From Candidatus Nitrosomarinus catalina (GTDB lineage: Archaea > Thermoproteota > Nitrososphaeria > Nitrososphaerales > Nitrosopumilaceae): a stretch of 64,000 nt of DNA. The notes beneath the pieces are model-generated. The model had not been told where the DNA came from, made no database searches, and saw only the letters and a list, made by a program, of their open reading frames with translations. Below, in pieces: positions 1 through 8,963 of the stretch; position 1 is the stretch's first letter; each line of letters starts with the position of its first letter. Position numbers and translations under genes: made by a program. Location of the stretch: positions 220,988 to 284,987 of the forward strand of contig NZ_CP021324.1 in assembly GCF_002156965.1 (NCBI RefSeq), in the 5' to 3' direction.

Positions 1-1470
1 TGCAATAGTTGTGGCTCTTACAGTATTTGGACCTAATCCTAAAGCTACCATAGTGATTCCTATTCCTTTAAGTGATTTTGTCATTTTTCTAACTGCATTA
101 GAATCTGATGGCTCCCCATCTGTTAATGTCAAAAAAATATTTGGCTGTTTTGCTTGAAGTGTTGAAAACATCTTGTCATAAACTTCTGCTAATGGTGTAG
201 AACCATTTGCAACAATTTGTGCCAATCTTTTAGCAGTAATGTTATTCCATTTCATGTTCTCTTCTTTAACAGACCAACAAACTACTGATCTATTTTCAGT
301 ACTAAATGCATATACTGCAAATTTTACTCTAAGAAATGCTAAAACTTCACATAATGCAATTGTTGCTTTCTTATATTCAACTGCATCAGATGAAATGCTT
401 GATGAATGATCTAATAAAATTATAATTTTTGTTTTAATTGATTTTTTAATATCTGTAAAAAATGGTTCATTTCCCTCAATAAAATTTTCATCATCAAATT
501 CATCTCCTGATCTTAGATGCTGTTCCTTCCAGCCTGTTTTCCATTCTTTAAATTTCATTTTTAATCCATTTATCAAACTCATATCATAGATTATTGTTTC
601 ATCAATATTTTTTGTTGATGGAATTTGTATTCCTACTGATTCTGTCGTTAGTCCTTTGTTTTCATTTTTTTCATTTTCTTCAATCAACACTTTGTATTCG
701 TCATAAACATTATCTCCTTTTACGACTGAAGAGGTATCTATTGCACCAAAATCACCTTCTTTGTTTTTTGCAATAATTTTTAAAACTTTTTTTAATTCTT
801 CTTCCGATAATGCCATACCTGCTTTCATAAATGCCACTGATATTGGAATCGTTAACAACGAATCAATATCTAAAATTTTGATTATTTCAGCTACATTTTT
901 TTCAATCCAACTAGTCTTTTGATTATTTTCAATTGACTCAATTACAATTTTTTTTGCAAATGTTGTTGCTTTTTTGATTTTTTCAAAATGACTTTCTTGT
1001 AACTCTCCTTTAATTGCACCAAACATGAAATATTGATAAAATGCTTCTACCATTCTGGCTTTTCCATAAACTGTGTGCAGTTGTGGTCTTGAAACAAGCA
1101 TATATGAATAATTGAAAATTATTTCTTCATCCATTCCCCTCCAAATTTTTCTTCCTAGCTGTTCTACTCTTTTTGTTTCCATTGTATTTAGTATAAATCC
1201 AAAAGCATGATCATCACTCAAAATTTTTTCAGAATATTTTATCTTCATTGCTTCATACCATGATGATGTTCTAAATTGCCTGTATTTCTGAAAATTATTT
1301 CCTATTCGTTTTTCTAATGGTGTCAAAATGACTTTTTTTTCTTTTAATCTTGTTTTTGTTTGTATGTTGTCTGAAATTTCAATTATGACATTTTCTTTTT
1401 CAGACCATCGTCGAATTAGAAAAGTTGCTATTTCTAATAAAGAATCATTTTGTAATTGAATTGATTGCAT
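1..1470 (-). CDS. VWA-domain protein, partner of MoxR ATPase (3' end cut by window)
   Basis: Open frame read on the minus strand from ATG at 1470, running off the window edge (about 490 residues visible). A von Willebrand factor A domain lies near the C-terminus: a MIDAS-type DHSSSIS motif at about residue 352 and a later TLTDGEPSD segment. The N-terminal two thirds is helical and charged. Its ATG directly follows the stop of the upstream MoxR-type ATPase at 1471. That pairing is typical of MoxR/CoxD AAA+ with CoxE-like VWA proteins, which act as a chaperone or metal-cofactor insertion module. The client is unknown. Start and VWA domain are well supported; the biological role is inferred. Confidence 0.82.
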   Translation of the reverse strand, partial: MQSIQLQNDSLLEIATFLIRRWSEKENVIIEISDNIQTKTRLKEKKVILTPLEKRIGNNFQKYRQFRTSSWYEAMKIKYSEKILSDDHAFGFILNTMETKRVEQLGRKIWRGMDEEIIFNYSYMLVSRPQLHTVYGKARMVEAFYQYFMFGAIKGELQESHFEKIKKATTFAKKIVIESIENNQKTSWIEKNVAEIIKILDIDSLLTIPISVAFMKAGMALSEEELKKVLKIIAKNKEGDFGAIDTSSVVKGDNVYDEYKVLIEENEKNENKGLTTESVGIQIPSTKNIDETIIYDMSLINGLKMKFKEWKTGWKEQHLRSGDEFDDENFIEGNEPFFTDIKKSIKTKIIILLDHSSSISSDAVEYKKATIALCEVLAFLRVKFAVYAFSTENRSVVCWSVKEENMKWNNITAKRLAQIVANGSTPLAEVYDKMFSTLQAKQPNIFLTLTDGEPSDSNAVRKMTKSLKGIGITMVALGLGPNTVRATTIA

Positions 1471-2265
1471 TTAATTTCCAAACATTGAGGTAATGATGTC
1501 GCTTACTTTTTGATATTCAATATTTCCCCATTGTGTATACACATTTCCAAAAACAATGTTTGCAGCTTCTTTAGGTGACATTTGTTTATCTAATAATTTT
1601 GCAAATGCAATAGTTTCTCTCAAACTTGGTGAGTAAAACAATTCTTCAACTGCTGCAGCTTGTCTTAATGTATTTGCCAATTTAATGGCCTGGATGATTT
1701 CTGAATCATGATTTCCTGAAATATGTTCTTTAACAATTTCTAATTCTACTTCTTCAGGTGGATATTCTAATCTTATTCGAACTGGAAATCTACTTAGAAT
1801 TTGCGGCGGAAGTTCTTTTGTTCCACTATGTGTTAATGGATTAATGGTTGCAATCACAAACCAATTTTCTTTTGCTTTGATAACTTCTCCAGCTGCTTCT
1901 TTTAATACAATTTGTCTTCTGTCATCTAATGCTTCATCTAATCTAAGTAAAACATCTGCTTCAGCAGCATTAATTTCATCCAAATATAATACATCTCCAT
2001 TTCTCATTGATTTAATCAATATACCTTCATCAAAACTGACTGTTCCATCTGTTAGTGTTTTTGTACCAATCAAATGACTTTCTCTAGTTCTTAAACTAAA
2101 ATTAATTGATTCAGAATTAATATTATTTTTTTCTGTAAAATTTCTAACTAGTGAAGTTTTTCCTGTACCTTTTGGTCCAATAACTAGAACAAATAGCCCA
2201 GCCTCATACGCTTTTTTGATTATATCACTAGATTTGTTCCAATCAAGATATTGAATTTCTTCCAA
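1471..2265 (-). CDS. MoxR-family AAA+ ATPase
   Basis: A 264-residue AAA+ ATPase. Walker A is GPKGTGKTS at residues 30-38 and Walker B is VLYLDEINA at about 92-100, followed by a sensor-1-like segment (WFVIATINPLTHSG) and an arginine-rich ILSRFPVRI stretch. Length and motif order match MoxR/CoxD ATPases, which remodel or help activate metalloenzymes together with a VWA protein. The VWA gene begins immediately after this stop codon, so the two are almost certainly co-transcribed and translationally coupled. The geranylgeranyl-reductase-like gene lies 40 bases upstream on the same strand. Substrate not identifiable here. Confidence 0.88.
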   Translation of the reverse strand: MEEIQYLDWNKSSDIIKKAYEAGLFVLVIGPKGTGKTSLVRNFTEKNNINSESINFSLRTRESHLIGTKTLTDGTVSFDEGILIKSMRNGDVLYLDEINAAEADVLLRLDEALDDRRQIVLKEAAGEVIKAKENWFVIATINPLTHSGTKELPPQILSRFPVRIRLEYPPEEVELEIVKEHISGNHDSEIIQAIKLANTLRQAAAVEELFYSPSLRETIAFAKLLDKQMSPKEAANIVFGNVYTQWGNIEYQKVSDIITSMFGN

Positions 2266-2305
2266 GGCTTTTTTTCCTTAATTCTAACAATATTTAATGT
2301 TGGAT

Positions 2306-3769
2306 CTATTTTCCAAATGCTTCAATTTTAGCAAATGATGCATCCAATCTTTGATGTAATGACTTGTTCCATTCATCAAATCCTGATGGATCTTTTGGAT
2401 AATTATTGTAATGTTCAACTAACCATTGATTTTCTGAAGATGTGTACTTTAGTCCCTTTGCAACTGTTTGATTTAGTGCTCCTCTAATTATCATTCCAAC
2501 TTTCCCTAATCCTGAAAAGTCTGGATGCTCTCCTTTACTAATTGCTTCAACATCCAAATTTCCCAAAAAGTGTTTCATACCATAGCTGATTTGTTCATTA
2601 TTCATTTGTTGCACTAATCTTCTAAAAAGTTCTAGACCTGCTGTTTTGTATCCGTACTCTTTAATGAAATCTAAATTATATTGCCATAGTGATGCTTCAG
2701 ATGTATCATTTGCTTGTAATGCTTCAGCTACATTTTTCCCAAGAATTGTTCCTGCAATTAATGCTGGTCCAATTCCTCCTGCATCAATTGGTTTTGGCAT
2801 CCATGCAGCATCTCCAACCATCATGTATCCTCCTGATACCATACATTCGTTTTGTCTTCTAACTGAAACTTGGAAAATTCCAGAGTGATTATTTCCTAAA
2901 GTATCTGTAGGATCTTCTGAAAGCTTTGCATTTGTAATTGCTGTATTTCTTTGAAGATATTCTTTCATTAATGATTCGACATTATCTTTTTTGCCTAATC
3001 TTTTGTTTCTTTTATCTAAAAATGCTTTTTCAACACCTAAACCAATGTTGACTTTAGTTTCTGATTTTGGAAATACCCATCCATATCCACCTGGTGCAAT
3101 ATCTTGATCTAAATGAATAATACAATAATCTGGATCAAATTCTGTAAGATCTTTTTGGCCTGGCTCGAAATCCATTATGTATCTTCCAGTTATTTCTAAA
3201 TCTTCAATGTTGATTTTCTTTTCAACTTTGGTTGAGTTCTTTAGTCCATTTCTTAGAATAGATGTTACACCTGTTGCATCAATAACTAGTTTTGATGTTT
3301 TTTTGTAAGGCTGTTTTGTTTTGTTATCTATTCCTTCAATTCCAATAACTTGTTGACCATCATAAATTAAACCTGTTAAACCAATTTCAAATTCAAATTC
3401 AATTCCCATTTTTTTACATCTTTCATTTTGAATTCTTGGTAATTCTGTACGATTCAACATGAATCCATCTCCGTCAAATGGAATTGCTGTTTCTCTGTCT
3501 GGTGAAAATGCCATTACCCCTTTAACATCATGTTCAATCTCAGGATTTGTCCATTGAACTTTGATTCTTTCTGACATGAAATCTACTGCCTCTTTTGAAC
3601 ATGCATCTCCACACACCCATCCTGCTAGTCCTTTTCTACCTGGTAGAGTTTCTGGATTTCGGTCAACTACAAGAATTTTTAGATTTTGATTAGAATAATG
3701 TGAAATGGACTGTGCTGTAATTGTGCCTGCTAGTCCTCCTCCTGCTATAATTACGTCGTAATCTGCCAT
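2306..3769 (-). CDS. FAD-dependent geranylgeranyl reductase family protein
   Basis: A 487-residue flavoprotein. The N-terminal Rossmann FAD-binding motif GGGLAG sits at residues 10-15, and the second FAD motif (MVGDAAW followed by a glycine-rich GGIGPALIAG) is near residue 320. This is the layout of the geranylgeranyl reductase/FixC family. In archaea these enzymes saturate the isoprenoid chains of membrane lipids or of quinone tails. The protein is somewhat longer than the usual 390-450 residues, with an extra C-terminal helical tail. Several paralogues normally occur in thaumarchaeal genomes, so the exact lipid or quinone substrate cannot be assigned. Confidence 0.82.
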   Translation of the reverse strand: MADYDVIIAGGGLAGTITAQSISHYSNQNLKILVVDRNPETLPGRKGLAGWVCGDACSKEAVDFMSERIKVQWTNPEIEHDVKGVMAFSPDRETAIPFDGDGFMLNRTELPRIQNERCKKMGIEFEFEIGLTGLIYDGQQVIGIEGIDNKTKQPYKKTSKLVIDATGVTSILRNGLKNSTKVEKKINIEDLEITGRYIMDFEPGQKDLTEFDPDYCIIHLDQDIAPGGYGWVFPKSETKVNIGLGVEKAFLDKRNKRLGKKDNVESLMKEYLQRNTAITNAKLSEDPTDTLGNNHSGIFQVSVRRQNECMVSGGYMMVGDAAWMPKPIDAGGIGPALIAGTILGKNVAEALQANDTSEASLWQYNLDFIKEYGYKTAGLELFRRLVQQMNNEQISYGMKHFLGNLDVEAISKGEHPDFSGLGKVGMIIRGALNQTVAKGLKYTSSENQWLVEHYNNYPKDPSGFDEWNKSLHQRLDASFAKIEAFGK

Positions 3770-3847
3770 GATATCATGACTTGTTCATCCGTATTTATAA
3801 TAAACCATGTTATACAAATGAAATTTCTTTTATGATTATTTGATTAA

Positions 3848-3922
3848 TTTGGGGTCGGTTCGTCGCGGCGTCTTCAAGGCGTTAGCTCAGACTGGAGCGG
3901 CTGTTATTTCCTCATTCCCAAA
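3848..3922 (-). ncRNA. Box C/D guide RNA, D' guide complementary to 23S P-loop
   Basis: A GC-richer island between two genes. On the minus strand it has all box C/D elements in order: terminal stem TTTGGG/CCCAAA (3917-3922 with 3848-3853), C box ATGAGGA (3909-3915), D' CTGA (3887-3890), C' TTGAAGA (3871-3877), D CCGA (3855-3858). The guide before D' (3891-3904) is complementary to ACTGGAGCGGCT. That matches the universally conserved ACUGGGGCGG of the 23S P-loop with one G-U pair, so the fifth base from D' would direct 2'-O-methylation at G2251 (E. coli numbering). The D-guide target (3859-3870) was not identified. No such RNA is annotated by homology here; the call is by motif. Confidence 0.72.
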
Positions 3923-3945
3923 TTGGATAATCGATCTATTCCTAT

Positions 3946-4377
3946 TTAATTTAGATGACTCTGAAATAATTCTGAAAAAACATCACGAGTATTTTTTTTG
4001 TTATATACTGGAGTATGAATTTTAATTTTTATTGTATCTTTTTGGCTGAAAACTAATTTACCTTGAACCAATTCTTGCTTATCTAATCTCAAATGAAATT
4101 TTGAATCTTCAGTTCTTTCTTCAATCTCTTCAATTAATTGACTTATTTGACTAATTGATAGTATCTCCAAAAATTTTTTCATAAATGCTTTGGATTGTTT
4201 TTTTACAAGTTTTGTATTTACCATTGTGATGGGATTTTCAAAATAGCCAGTAGTTTCTGTCTTGTTGAAAATTTCTTCTTCGATATCAAATATTTCATTA
4301 AAAGGTTGTAATATTTTTGTCATATCTTCTGTTGCATGAACAATGACATCAATTGTAATTTCTAACTTATTACTCAT
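3946..4377 (-). CDS. Predicted exosome-type RNA-binding protein (COG1325 family)
   Basis: A 143-residue protein whose N-terminus (ITIDVIVHATEDMTKI...FDIEEE) and central GYFENPITMVNTKL segment match the archaeal COG1325 family. This is an RNA-binding, L5-like fold often encoded next to exosome or translation genes. It lies 26 bases downstream of the ribosomal protein eS1 gene on the same strand, consistent with an RNA-processing role. The C/D guide RNA is immediately downstream on the same strand. Family assignment rests on sequence pattern and context; no catalytic residues are expected. Confidence 0.62.
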   Translation of the reverse strand: MSNKLEITIDVIVHATEDMTKILQPFNEIFDIEEEIFNKTETTGYFENPITMVNTKLVKKQSKAFMKKFLEILSISQISQLIEEIEERTEDSKFHLRLDKQELVQGKLVFSQKDTIKIKIHTPVYNKKNTRDVFSELFQSHLN

Positions 4378-4403
4378 AATTGTAAATAGATAATTCTAAT
4401 TAC

Positions 4404-5015
4404 TTATGCTTCTAGTAATTTAGTTTCTTTATCTGCAGTTCTGATTAATTTGACTTTTTCAAGACCTACATGTCTAACTTTGATAACTCGTTTGAATGCA
4501 GCCATGAGATCTGAATTGATTTTACTGTAAACTGTGGCTTGTACAAATTGATCAATTGTCATTTCTGGAACTGTATTGTTAATAATGTCTCTAGCAATAA
4601 TTCTTAGTGCATGTTTTCTAGATGTATTTAATGCTCTGTAAGTTAAAGCAATTATCTTAATTCTGAAAACATATCCGTCTTTTGTTTTAATGTCAATAAT
4701 GAAATTAATTTTTGATGAACCTCTTCTAACTAAACTTCGCAAAAACTCTTTTGAATATTCAAATCTCTTGAAAATTGTTGAAGCTTTCTCTCCATCTACT
4801 TTATCAATTTGGAAATAGATTTTGTATTGATGTTGAGAAGGATCCCCCTTAAGAATATCAAATAATGTGACTTCGATTACTCTACCTGAAGCATTTTCAT
4901 CATCTGTAATTGGAACATATGCTAGTGGGACATTGTTAAATGAATCTGGAGCATTAACATTTACCCAACGTTTTTCTCTCCACTTGTCCTTAATTCGACC
5001 TTTTCTACGTGCCAA
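4404..5015 (-). CDS. rps3ae: 30S ribosomal protein S3Ae (eS1)
   Basis: A 203-residue basic protein beginning MARRKGRIKDKWREK. It contains the family core VIEVTLFDIL...GDPSQHQYKIYFQI and the conserved LVRRGSSKIN segment of archaeal/eukaryotic eS1. It sits on the platform of the small ribosomal subunit near the mRNA exit. Length matches archaeal homologues. It is located 40 bases downstream of serS in a minus-strand run of translation genes, which further supports the call. Confidence 0.95.
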   Translation of the reverse strand: MARRKGRIKDKWREKRWVNVNAPDSFNNVPLAYVPITDDENASGRVIEVTLFDILKGDPSQHQYKIYFQIDKVDGEKASTIFKRFEYSKEFLRSLVRRGSSKINFIIDIKTKDGYVFRIKIIALTYRALNTSRKHALRIIARDIINNTVPEMTIDQFVQATVYSKINSDLMAAFKRVIKVRHVGLEKVKLIRTADKETKLLEA

Positions 5016-5055
5016 TTCTTAACGAGCCTTGAATCCAAAATATAAGGGTATGTCA

Positions 5056-6321
5056 CTAGATCTCTTTCTGATTGCCCATATATCCTTGTAATACTTCAGG
5101 GATCCGAATATGACCATCTTTTGTTTGAAAATTTTCCATTATAGCTACGAGCACTCTAGTTGTAGCAATTAATGTACTATTGAGAGTATGGATGTATTGT
5201 GTATCCTCATTTGTTTTATCTCTAAATCTAATTTTTAATCTCCTTGCTTGATATTCTAAACAATTTGAACATGAAACAATTTCTCTGTATGCATTTTGTC
5301 CTGCCATCCATGCTTCAATATCATAAGTTTTTGCTGAAATGTTGCCTGTATCTCCAGTAGACAATAACATGACTCTATATGGAATTTCTAATTTTTGATA
5401 AAATTCCTCTGCAATTGATAATAATTTTTCATGCTCCTTCCAGGAATCTTCTGGTTTTGAAAAAACAAATTGTTCAATTTTATCAAATTGATGTACTCGG
5501 AAAATTCCTTTTTGATCTCTACCATGTGCTCCTGCTTCTTTTCTAAAACAAGGACTTATTCCTGCATATTTTTTTGGAATGTCTTTGCCTTCGATAATTT
5601 CTTTTGAATGCATTGCTGCCATTGCATGTTCAGAAGTTCCAATCATGTACAAATCTTGATTATCAATTTTGTAAATTACTTCTTCAAAATCGTCTGCAAT
5701 TACTGCTCCTTCCATTGACTCTCGATTAATCATATATGGAGGTTGAACAATAGAATATCCTTTTTCTCTAAGAAAATCTAATCCAAAATTAATTAATGCT
5801 TGATTCAATCTAACTAAATCATTTTTTAAATAATAAAATCTTGCACCCGCTACTTTTGCAGCTCTTTCTAAATCCACTAAGTCTAAACCTTCAGAAATAT
5901 CTATGTGATCCTTTATTTTAAAATCAAATTTTGGAATATTGCCCCATTTCTTTATTTCTTTATTTGACTCTTCATCTTTTCCTACTGGAACTGACTCATG
6001 GATGAGGTTTGGAATTGATGCTGCTAATTTTAAATATTTTTTTTCAATATCATTTTGGTCAACTTCTAATTTACTGAGTTCTTCTGAAATATTTTTCATC
6101 TCTGCTAAAATTGAAGAAATATCTTCCCCTCTCTTCTTTTTTTCTGAAATATTTAATGCAACTTGGTTTTTCTTTTTTCTCAATTCATCAGTTTTAATGA
6201 TAAATTCTCGTCTTTTTTGATCTGAATCAATTAATCCTTCCAGATCAAAATCTACTGATCTTACTTTTAGCATATCTTTGATAACTTGAGATTTTTCTTT
6301 GATTAGTTTGGGATCTAACAT
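5056..6321 (-). CDS. serS: Seryl-tRNA synthetase
   Basis: A 421-residue class II synthetase of the common (bacterial-type) SerRS, not the rare methanogen type. The N-terminal long antiparallel coiled coil spans about residues 30-105. Motif 2 is SPCFRKEAGAHGRD at about 257-270. The serine-site region (EAWMAGQNAYREI) is at about 339, and motif 3 includes TLNSTLIATTR. It charges tRNA-Ser with serine. The ATG overlaps the last base of the upstream Pcc1 gene, showing tight coupling in the operon uS15-RecJ-Pcc1-SerRS-eS1. Confidence 0.96.
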   Translation of the reverse strand: MLDPKLIKEKSQVIKDMLKVRSVDFDLEGLIDSDQKRREFIIKTDELRKKKNQVALNISEKKKRGEDISSILAEMKNISEELSKLEVDQNDIEKKYLKLAASIPNLIHESVPVGKDEESNKEIKKWGNIPKFDFKIKDHIDISEGLDLVDLERAAKVAGARFYYLKNDLVRLNQALINFGLDFLREKGYSIVQPPYMINRESMEGAVIADDFEEVIYKIDNQDLYMIGTSEHAMAAMHSKEIIEGKDIPKKYAGISPCFRKEAGAHGRDQKGIFRVHQFDKIEQFVFSKPEDSWKEHEKLLSIAEEFYQKLEIPYRVMLLSTGDTGNISAKTYDIEAWMAGQNAYREIVSCSNCLEYQARRLKIRFRDKTNEDTQYIHTLNSTLIATTRVLVAIMENFQTKDGHIRIPEVLQGYMGNQKEI

Positions 6322-6563
6322 TATTCAATCACCTTTAATGCAACTTGGATATGTTCTAATACTTCATCTACTGTGCCTACTAATTGTTTCATGTTTTCTT
6401 TACTCTTAAAATTAAAAATTAGTTTACTATCAACATTTTCAACATAAAGACTCAATCCTTTTGGAAAATTTACATTATCTGGCTCTAAGGCCTTTTTGAC
6501 TGCACCAGCCTTTTTTTTTGATATGTTATTCAGAATTACTTGTACTTGACACGTTAACGACAT
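6321..6563 (-). CDS. pcc1: KEOPS complex subunit Pcc1
   Basis: An 80-residue protein with the Pcc1 pattern: an early hydrophobic strand, a helix ending in KALEPDN, a strand pair (LSLYVENVDSKLIFNFKS) and a C-terminal helix (LVGTVDEVLEHIQVAL). Pcc1 is the dimerising subunit of KEOPS, which installs t6A on ANN-decoding tRNAs. The start overlaps the RecJ-like gene by 38 bases and the end overlaps serS by one, so it is read as part of one operon. Small size limits certainty, but length and context fit archaeal Pcc1. Confidence 0.72.
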   Translation of the reverse strand: MSLTCQVQVILNNISKKKAGAVKKALEPDNVNFPKGLSLYVENVDSKLIFNFKSKENMKQLVGTVDEVLEHIQVALKVIE

Positions 6564-7947
6564 TTACATCTAAATATTTCAAAAATTCGTCCAATTTGTC
6601 TTTAGTTATTTTTGCACCTGCTGCACTATCGTGGCCTCCCCCAATACCATCAAATTTCTTAGCTCCATTTTTCATCAAATCACTAAGATTAATGTTTGAT
6701 TTACATCCAAATGATTTTCTTGATGAAAATTTTATTGTATTTTCTTCTGCTCTAGTTCTGAGAATGATTACTTTTCCAGCATTTTTTGGTGATCCTGCAA
6801 TTAATGATGATATGCTACCTGTCATCGTTTCTGGAACAATATCTTCGCCATTAACCATCACACAATTTTCACTTTCAGAAATTCGCCATCGCTCATTTGA
6901 TAAAACATTCATGTATTCTTTAATCATTTTTCTATAATCTGTTAGAATTTTTTCTCCTTCTGTTAGAATCTTATTTCTATCTCCCATACAAATTGCCATT
7001 CCGACTCCTGAGCGATTAATCCTTCCACATGAATTTAGCATTGTTGAATATTCTCTACCGTCTCTAAGAAAACTTCTTTTGTCTTCTCTTGGAAATGTGT
7101 ATGTATACCCAATTAATTCAGATTTTAATTCTATTGTGTTTTTTTCTGAAGAGAAATTTGCAATAGTTTCTATTAATTTTTTTTTCTCATCATCATCAAG
7201 TTCTGATGGAACCCTCCATCTCCCTTCTTCTTTTAATTCAATACCCGATGATTTTAGAAGTGAAAAACATGCTTCTTTATTCCATGTTAATCCTTCGATA
7301 AATGGCTGTGATGTAAATGCTAAGGCTTCTGCCAAAGGTCTAGTTTCTCTTCCAACCAGTAACAAATCTAGATCTATTTCAACTAGACCTAATTCTTTAG
7401 CAATATTGGCAATTTCAAAATTTTTTCCTGTAAATGATTTATTTTCACCCTGATCTTGTCTGTCTCCTAAGGCTGAAACTACTGCAATTTCTGATAAATC
7501 TGAATTCTTTTCATTTAGTGCCATTGCAGCAAAATATGCCATTCCGCCAGCACAAATTTCTGAACCTCCGTCAATTCCATACTTCCAGGAATTAATGATA
7601 TTTTCATTTTCTTTTTCTTCATCTGAAATTTGATGATGATCTAAAATCATCCAATTCTCTCCTATTGTTTGATTCAATTCATTTCCAAAACCTCCTCCTA
7701 AATCTGTTATAATGTGAAAATCTCTTGAATCTGTTTTAAATGACTGAACCACATTTTTACTAAATTCTTTGGATGTTCTAATTGTACATTTTGCTCCTTC
7801 TCTGATTAACGCTTTTGTGATTATACTTCCAGATGTTAATCCATCACAATCGTTGTGTGTTGTTATTGAAATTGATTTATTGGATTTAATACAATCTGAA
7901 ACTTTGTCTTTGAATAATGATAATGATTCTTCAAACACTTTTGTCAT
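6526..7947 (-). CDS. DHH-family phosphoesterase, archaeal RecJ-like
   Basis: A 473-residue DHH phosphoesterase. Metal-binding motifs are HNDCDGLTSG (residues 31-40), DLGGG, LDHHQ (the DHH motif, around residue 108) and ALGDRQDQG. The C-terminal DHHA1 signature GIGGGHDSAAGAKI lies near residue 440. Archaeal RecJ-like proteins (GAN-type exonucleases) work with the replisome or in RNA processing. The gene's ATG overlaps the uS15 stop by one base, the standard archaeal uS15-RecJ neighbourhood. Whether it acts on DNA or RNA cannot be decided from sequence. Confidence 0.88.
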   Translation of the reverse strand: MTKVFEESLSLFKDKVSDCIKSNKSISITTHNDCDGLTSGSIITKALIREGAKCTIRTSKEFSKNVVQSFKTDSRDFHIITDLGGGFGNELNQTIGENWMILDHHQISDEEKENENIINSWKYGIDGGSEICAGGMAYFAAMALNEKNSDLSEIAVVSALGDRQDQGENKSFTGKNFEIANIAKELGLVEIDLDLLLVGRETRPLAEALAFTSQPFIEGLTWNKEACFSLLKSSGIELKEEGRWRVPSELDDDEKKKLIETIANFSSEKNTIELKSELIGYTYTFPREDKRSFLRDGREYSTMLNSCGRINRSGVGMAICMGDRNKILTEGEKILTDYRKMIKEYMNVLSNERWRISESENCVMVNGEDIVPETMTGSISSLIAGSPKNAGKVIILRTRAEENTIKFSSRKSFGCKSNINLSDLMKNGAKKFDGIGGGHDSAAGAKITKDKLDEFLKYLDVNVVNVSSTSNSE

Positions 7948-8396
7948 TACTCTAATTGAGCAACCACTGATTTATACTTCCATGTTTTTGGAATTCTTTC
8001 GATTCTTTTGTAATATACCGACAATCTGTGAACCTTGGCTTCAATTAATTCTAAGGATCTAACATTTCTATTATCTCCTTTGTTTTCTTTAAGGTGTTTT
8101 TGAAGTCCTACAGCTTTGTTAACGATATTTTCCAAGTCTTCAGGCATTTCTGGTTTCAAATCATTCTCTTCAAGAATTTGACCAATACTCTTTTTTGTAA
8201 TTGGTTTGATTAATGGAATTGAATGTTGATCTCTTAATTTAATTCCAATTTGACTAGGAGTTAAACCATCTTTAGCATATTTTACGACTAAGGCTTCAAT
8301 TTCAGCAGGTGTTAAAGTGATCCATGATGGTGCACGTAACGTTGCTGGTCTGATTGAATGTGACTTTCCATGTCTATGAGTATGCATTCGTCCCAT
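7947..8396 (-). CDS. rps15: 30S ribosomal protein S15 (uS15)
   Basis: A 149-residue protein starting MGRMHTHRHGKSHS, the archaeal uS15 N-terminal extension. It contains the conserved region LTPSQIGIKLRDQHSIPLIK and a C-terminal YYKRIERIPKTWKY segment. Length is normal for the archaeal/eukaryotic form. It is the first gene of the minus-strand translation operon, and its start faces the divergent small membrane-protein gene at 8520. Confidence 0.95.
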   Translation of the reverse strand: MGRMHTHRHGKSHSIRPATLRAPSWITLTPAEIEALVVKYAKDGLTPSQIGIKLRDQHSIPLIKPITKKSIGQILEENDLKPEMPEDLENIVNKAVGLQKHLKENKGDNRNVRSLELIEAKVHRLSVYYKRIERIPKTWKYKSVVAQLE

Positions 8397-8519
8397 GGCT
8401 TGGCTCTATTAAGAGTAGAATTAAACGTTACTTTTGCTGATCTCGCAATATAGTAGCAAAAATGACTCTTAGAATAAAAGTTAAATAAGTCTCTGGCTGG
8501 AAAACGACAGGTAAAAGGT

Positions 8520-8852
8520 ATGAATACAAAAATACTATTAGCAGCATCCTTAATCGCTGTCTTCACTATCGGACTCTCTGCACAAAGTTCTGTTGCATTT
8601 GCACAGTACATGGGCAATGTCGGTAGCGAAGGACAAACCGGATCATATACTTTAGAAGAAGCACTTGAGATTCAAACTCGAAGAGTTGCTTCTGCTGATG
8701 CAAATCCAGCAGCTGGATCAGGAACCCCATACATTAGTGCAGATGGTGTTGTTGGTGCAGCAGTAATTGCAGGTGCAGTATTCGGTGGTATTGCAGGAGC
8801 TTTCTTCTTGAAAGGAAGATCTGGCAAATACGCAGCAATGGGCAGAGGATAA
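8520..8852 (+). CDS. Small exported membrane protein near AMO locus
   Basis: A 110-residue protein with a signal peptide (about residues 1-28, ending AQSSVAFAQ) and one C-terminal membrane helix (about 78-98, rich in Gly/Ala, followed by KGRSGK). The middle is a short polar extracellular segment. An AT-rich TTAAATAAG stretch about 35 bases upstream could be its promoter. It belongs to a block of small membrane proteins adjacent to the amo genes. Small helical subunits beyond AmoABC (AmoX, AmoY, AmoZ) have been described in archaeal AMO, and this is a candidate for one of the latter two. That assignment is inference; no enzymatic motif is present. Confidence 0.75.
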   Translation: MNTKILLAASLIAVFTIGLSAQSSVAFAQYMGNVGSEGQTGSYTLEEALEIQTRRVASADANPAAGSGTPYISADGVVGAAVIAGAVFGGIAGAFFLKGRSGKYAAMGRG

Positions 8853-8933
8853 AACAAACCTCACTTTTCCTTTTCATTTTATTATTCTCTCTTAGTGATA
8901 CTGATCTCGTACTTTGTAACAATAAAAGAAATG

Positions 8934-8940
8934 TATATAT
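8934..8940 (+). promoter_or_regulatory. TATA box of the 8964 gene
   Basis: TATATAT about 25 bases before the ATG at 8964, the spacing expected for an archaeal TATA element driving a nearly leaderless transcript. No Shine-Dalgarno-like sequence lies between. Confidence 0.65.
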
Positions 8941-8963
8941 CGCAGAAATAGTGCAAAAATGTT

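Noticed and set aside
3840-4025. Plus-strand 61-residue frame over the C/D RNA
   Set aside because: It overlaps the guide RNA and the end of the exosome-type gene and has no coding signature.
8312-8617. Minus-strand 101-residue frame between uS15 and the 8520 gene
   Set aside because: It overlaps the real uS15 start in another frame and the signal-peptide gene on the opposite strand.
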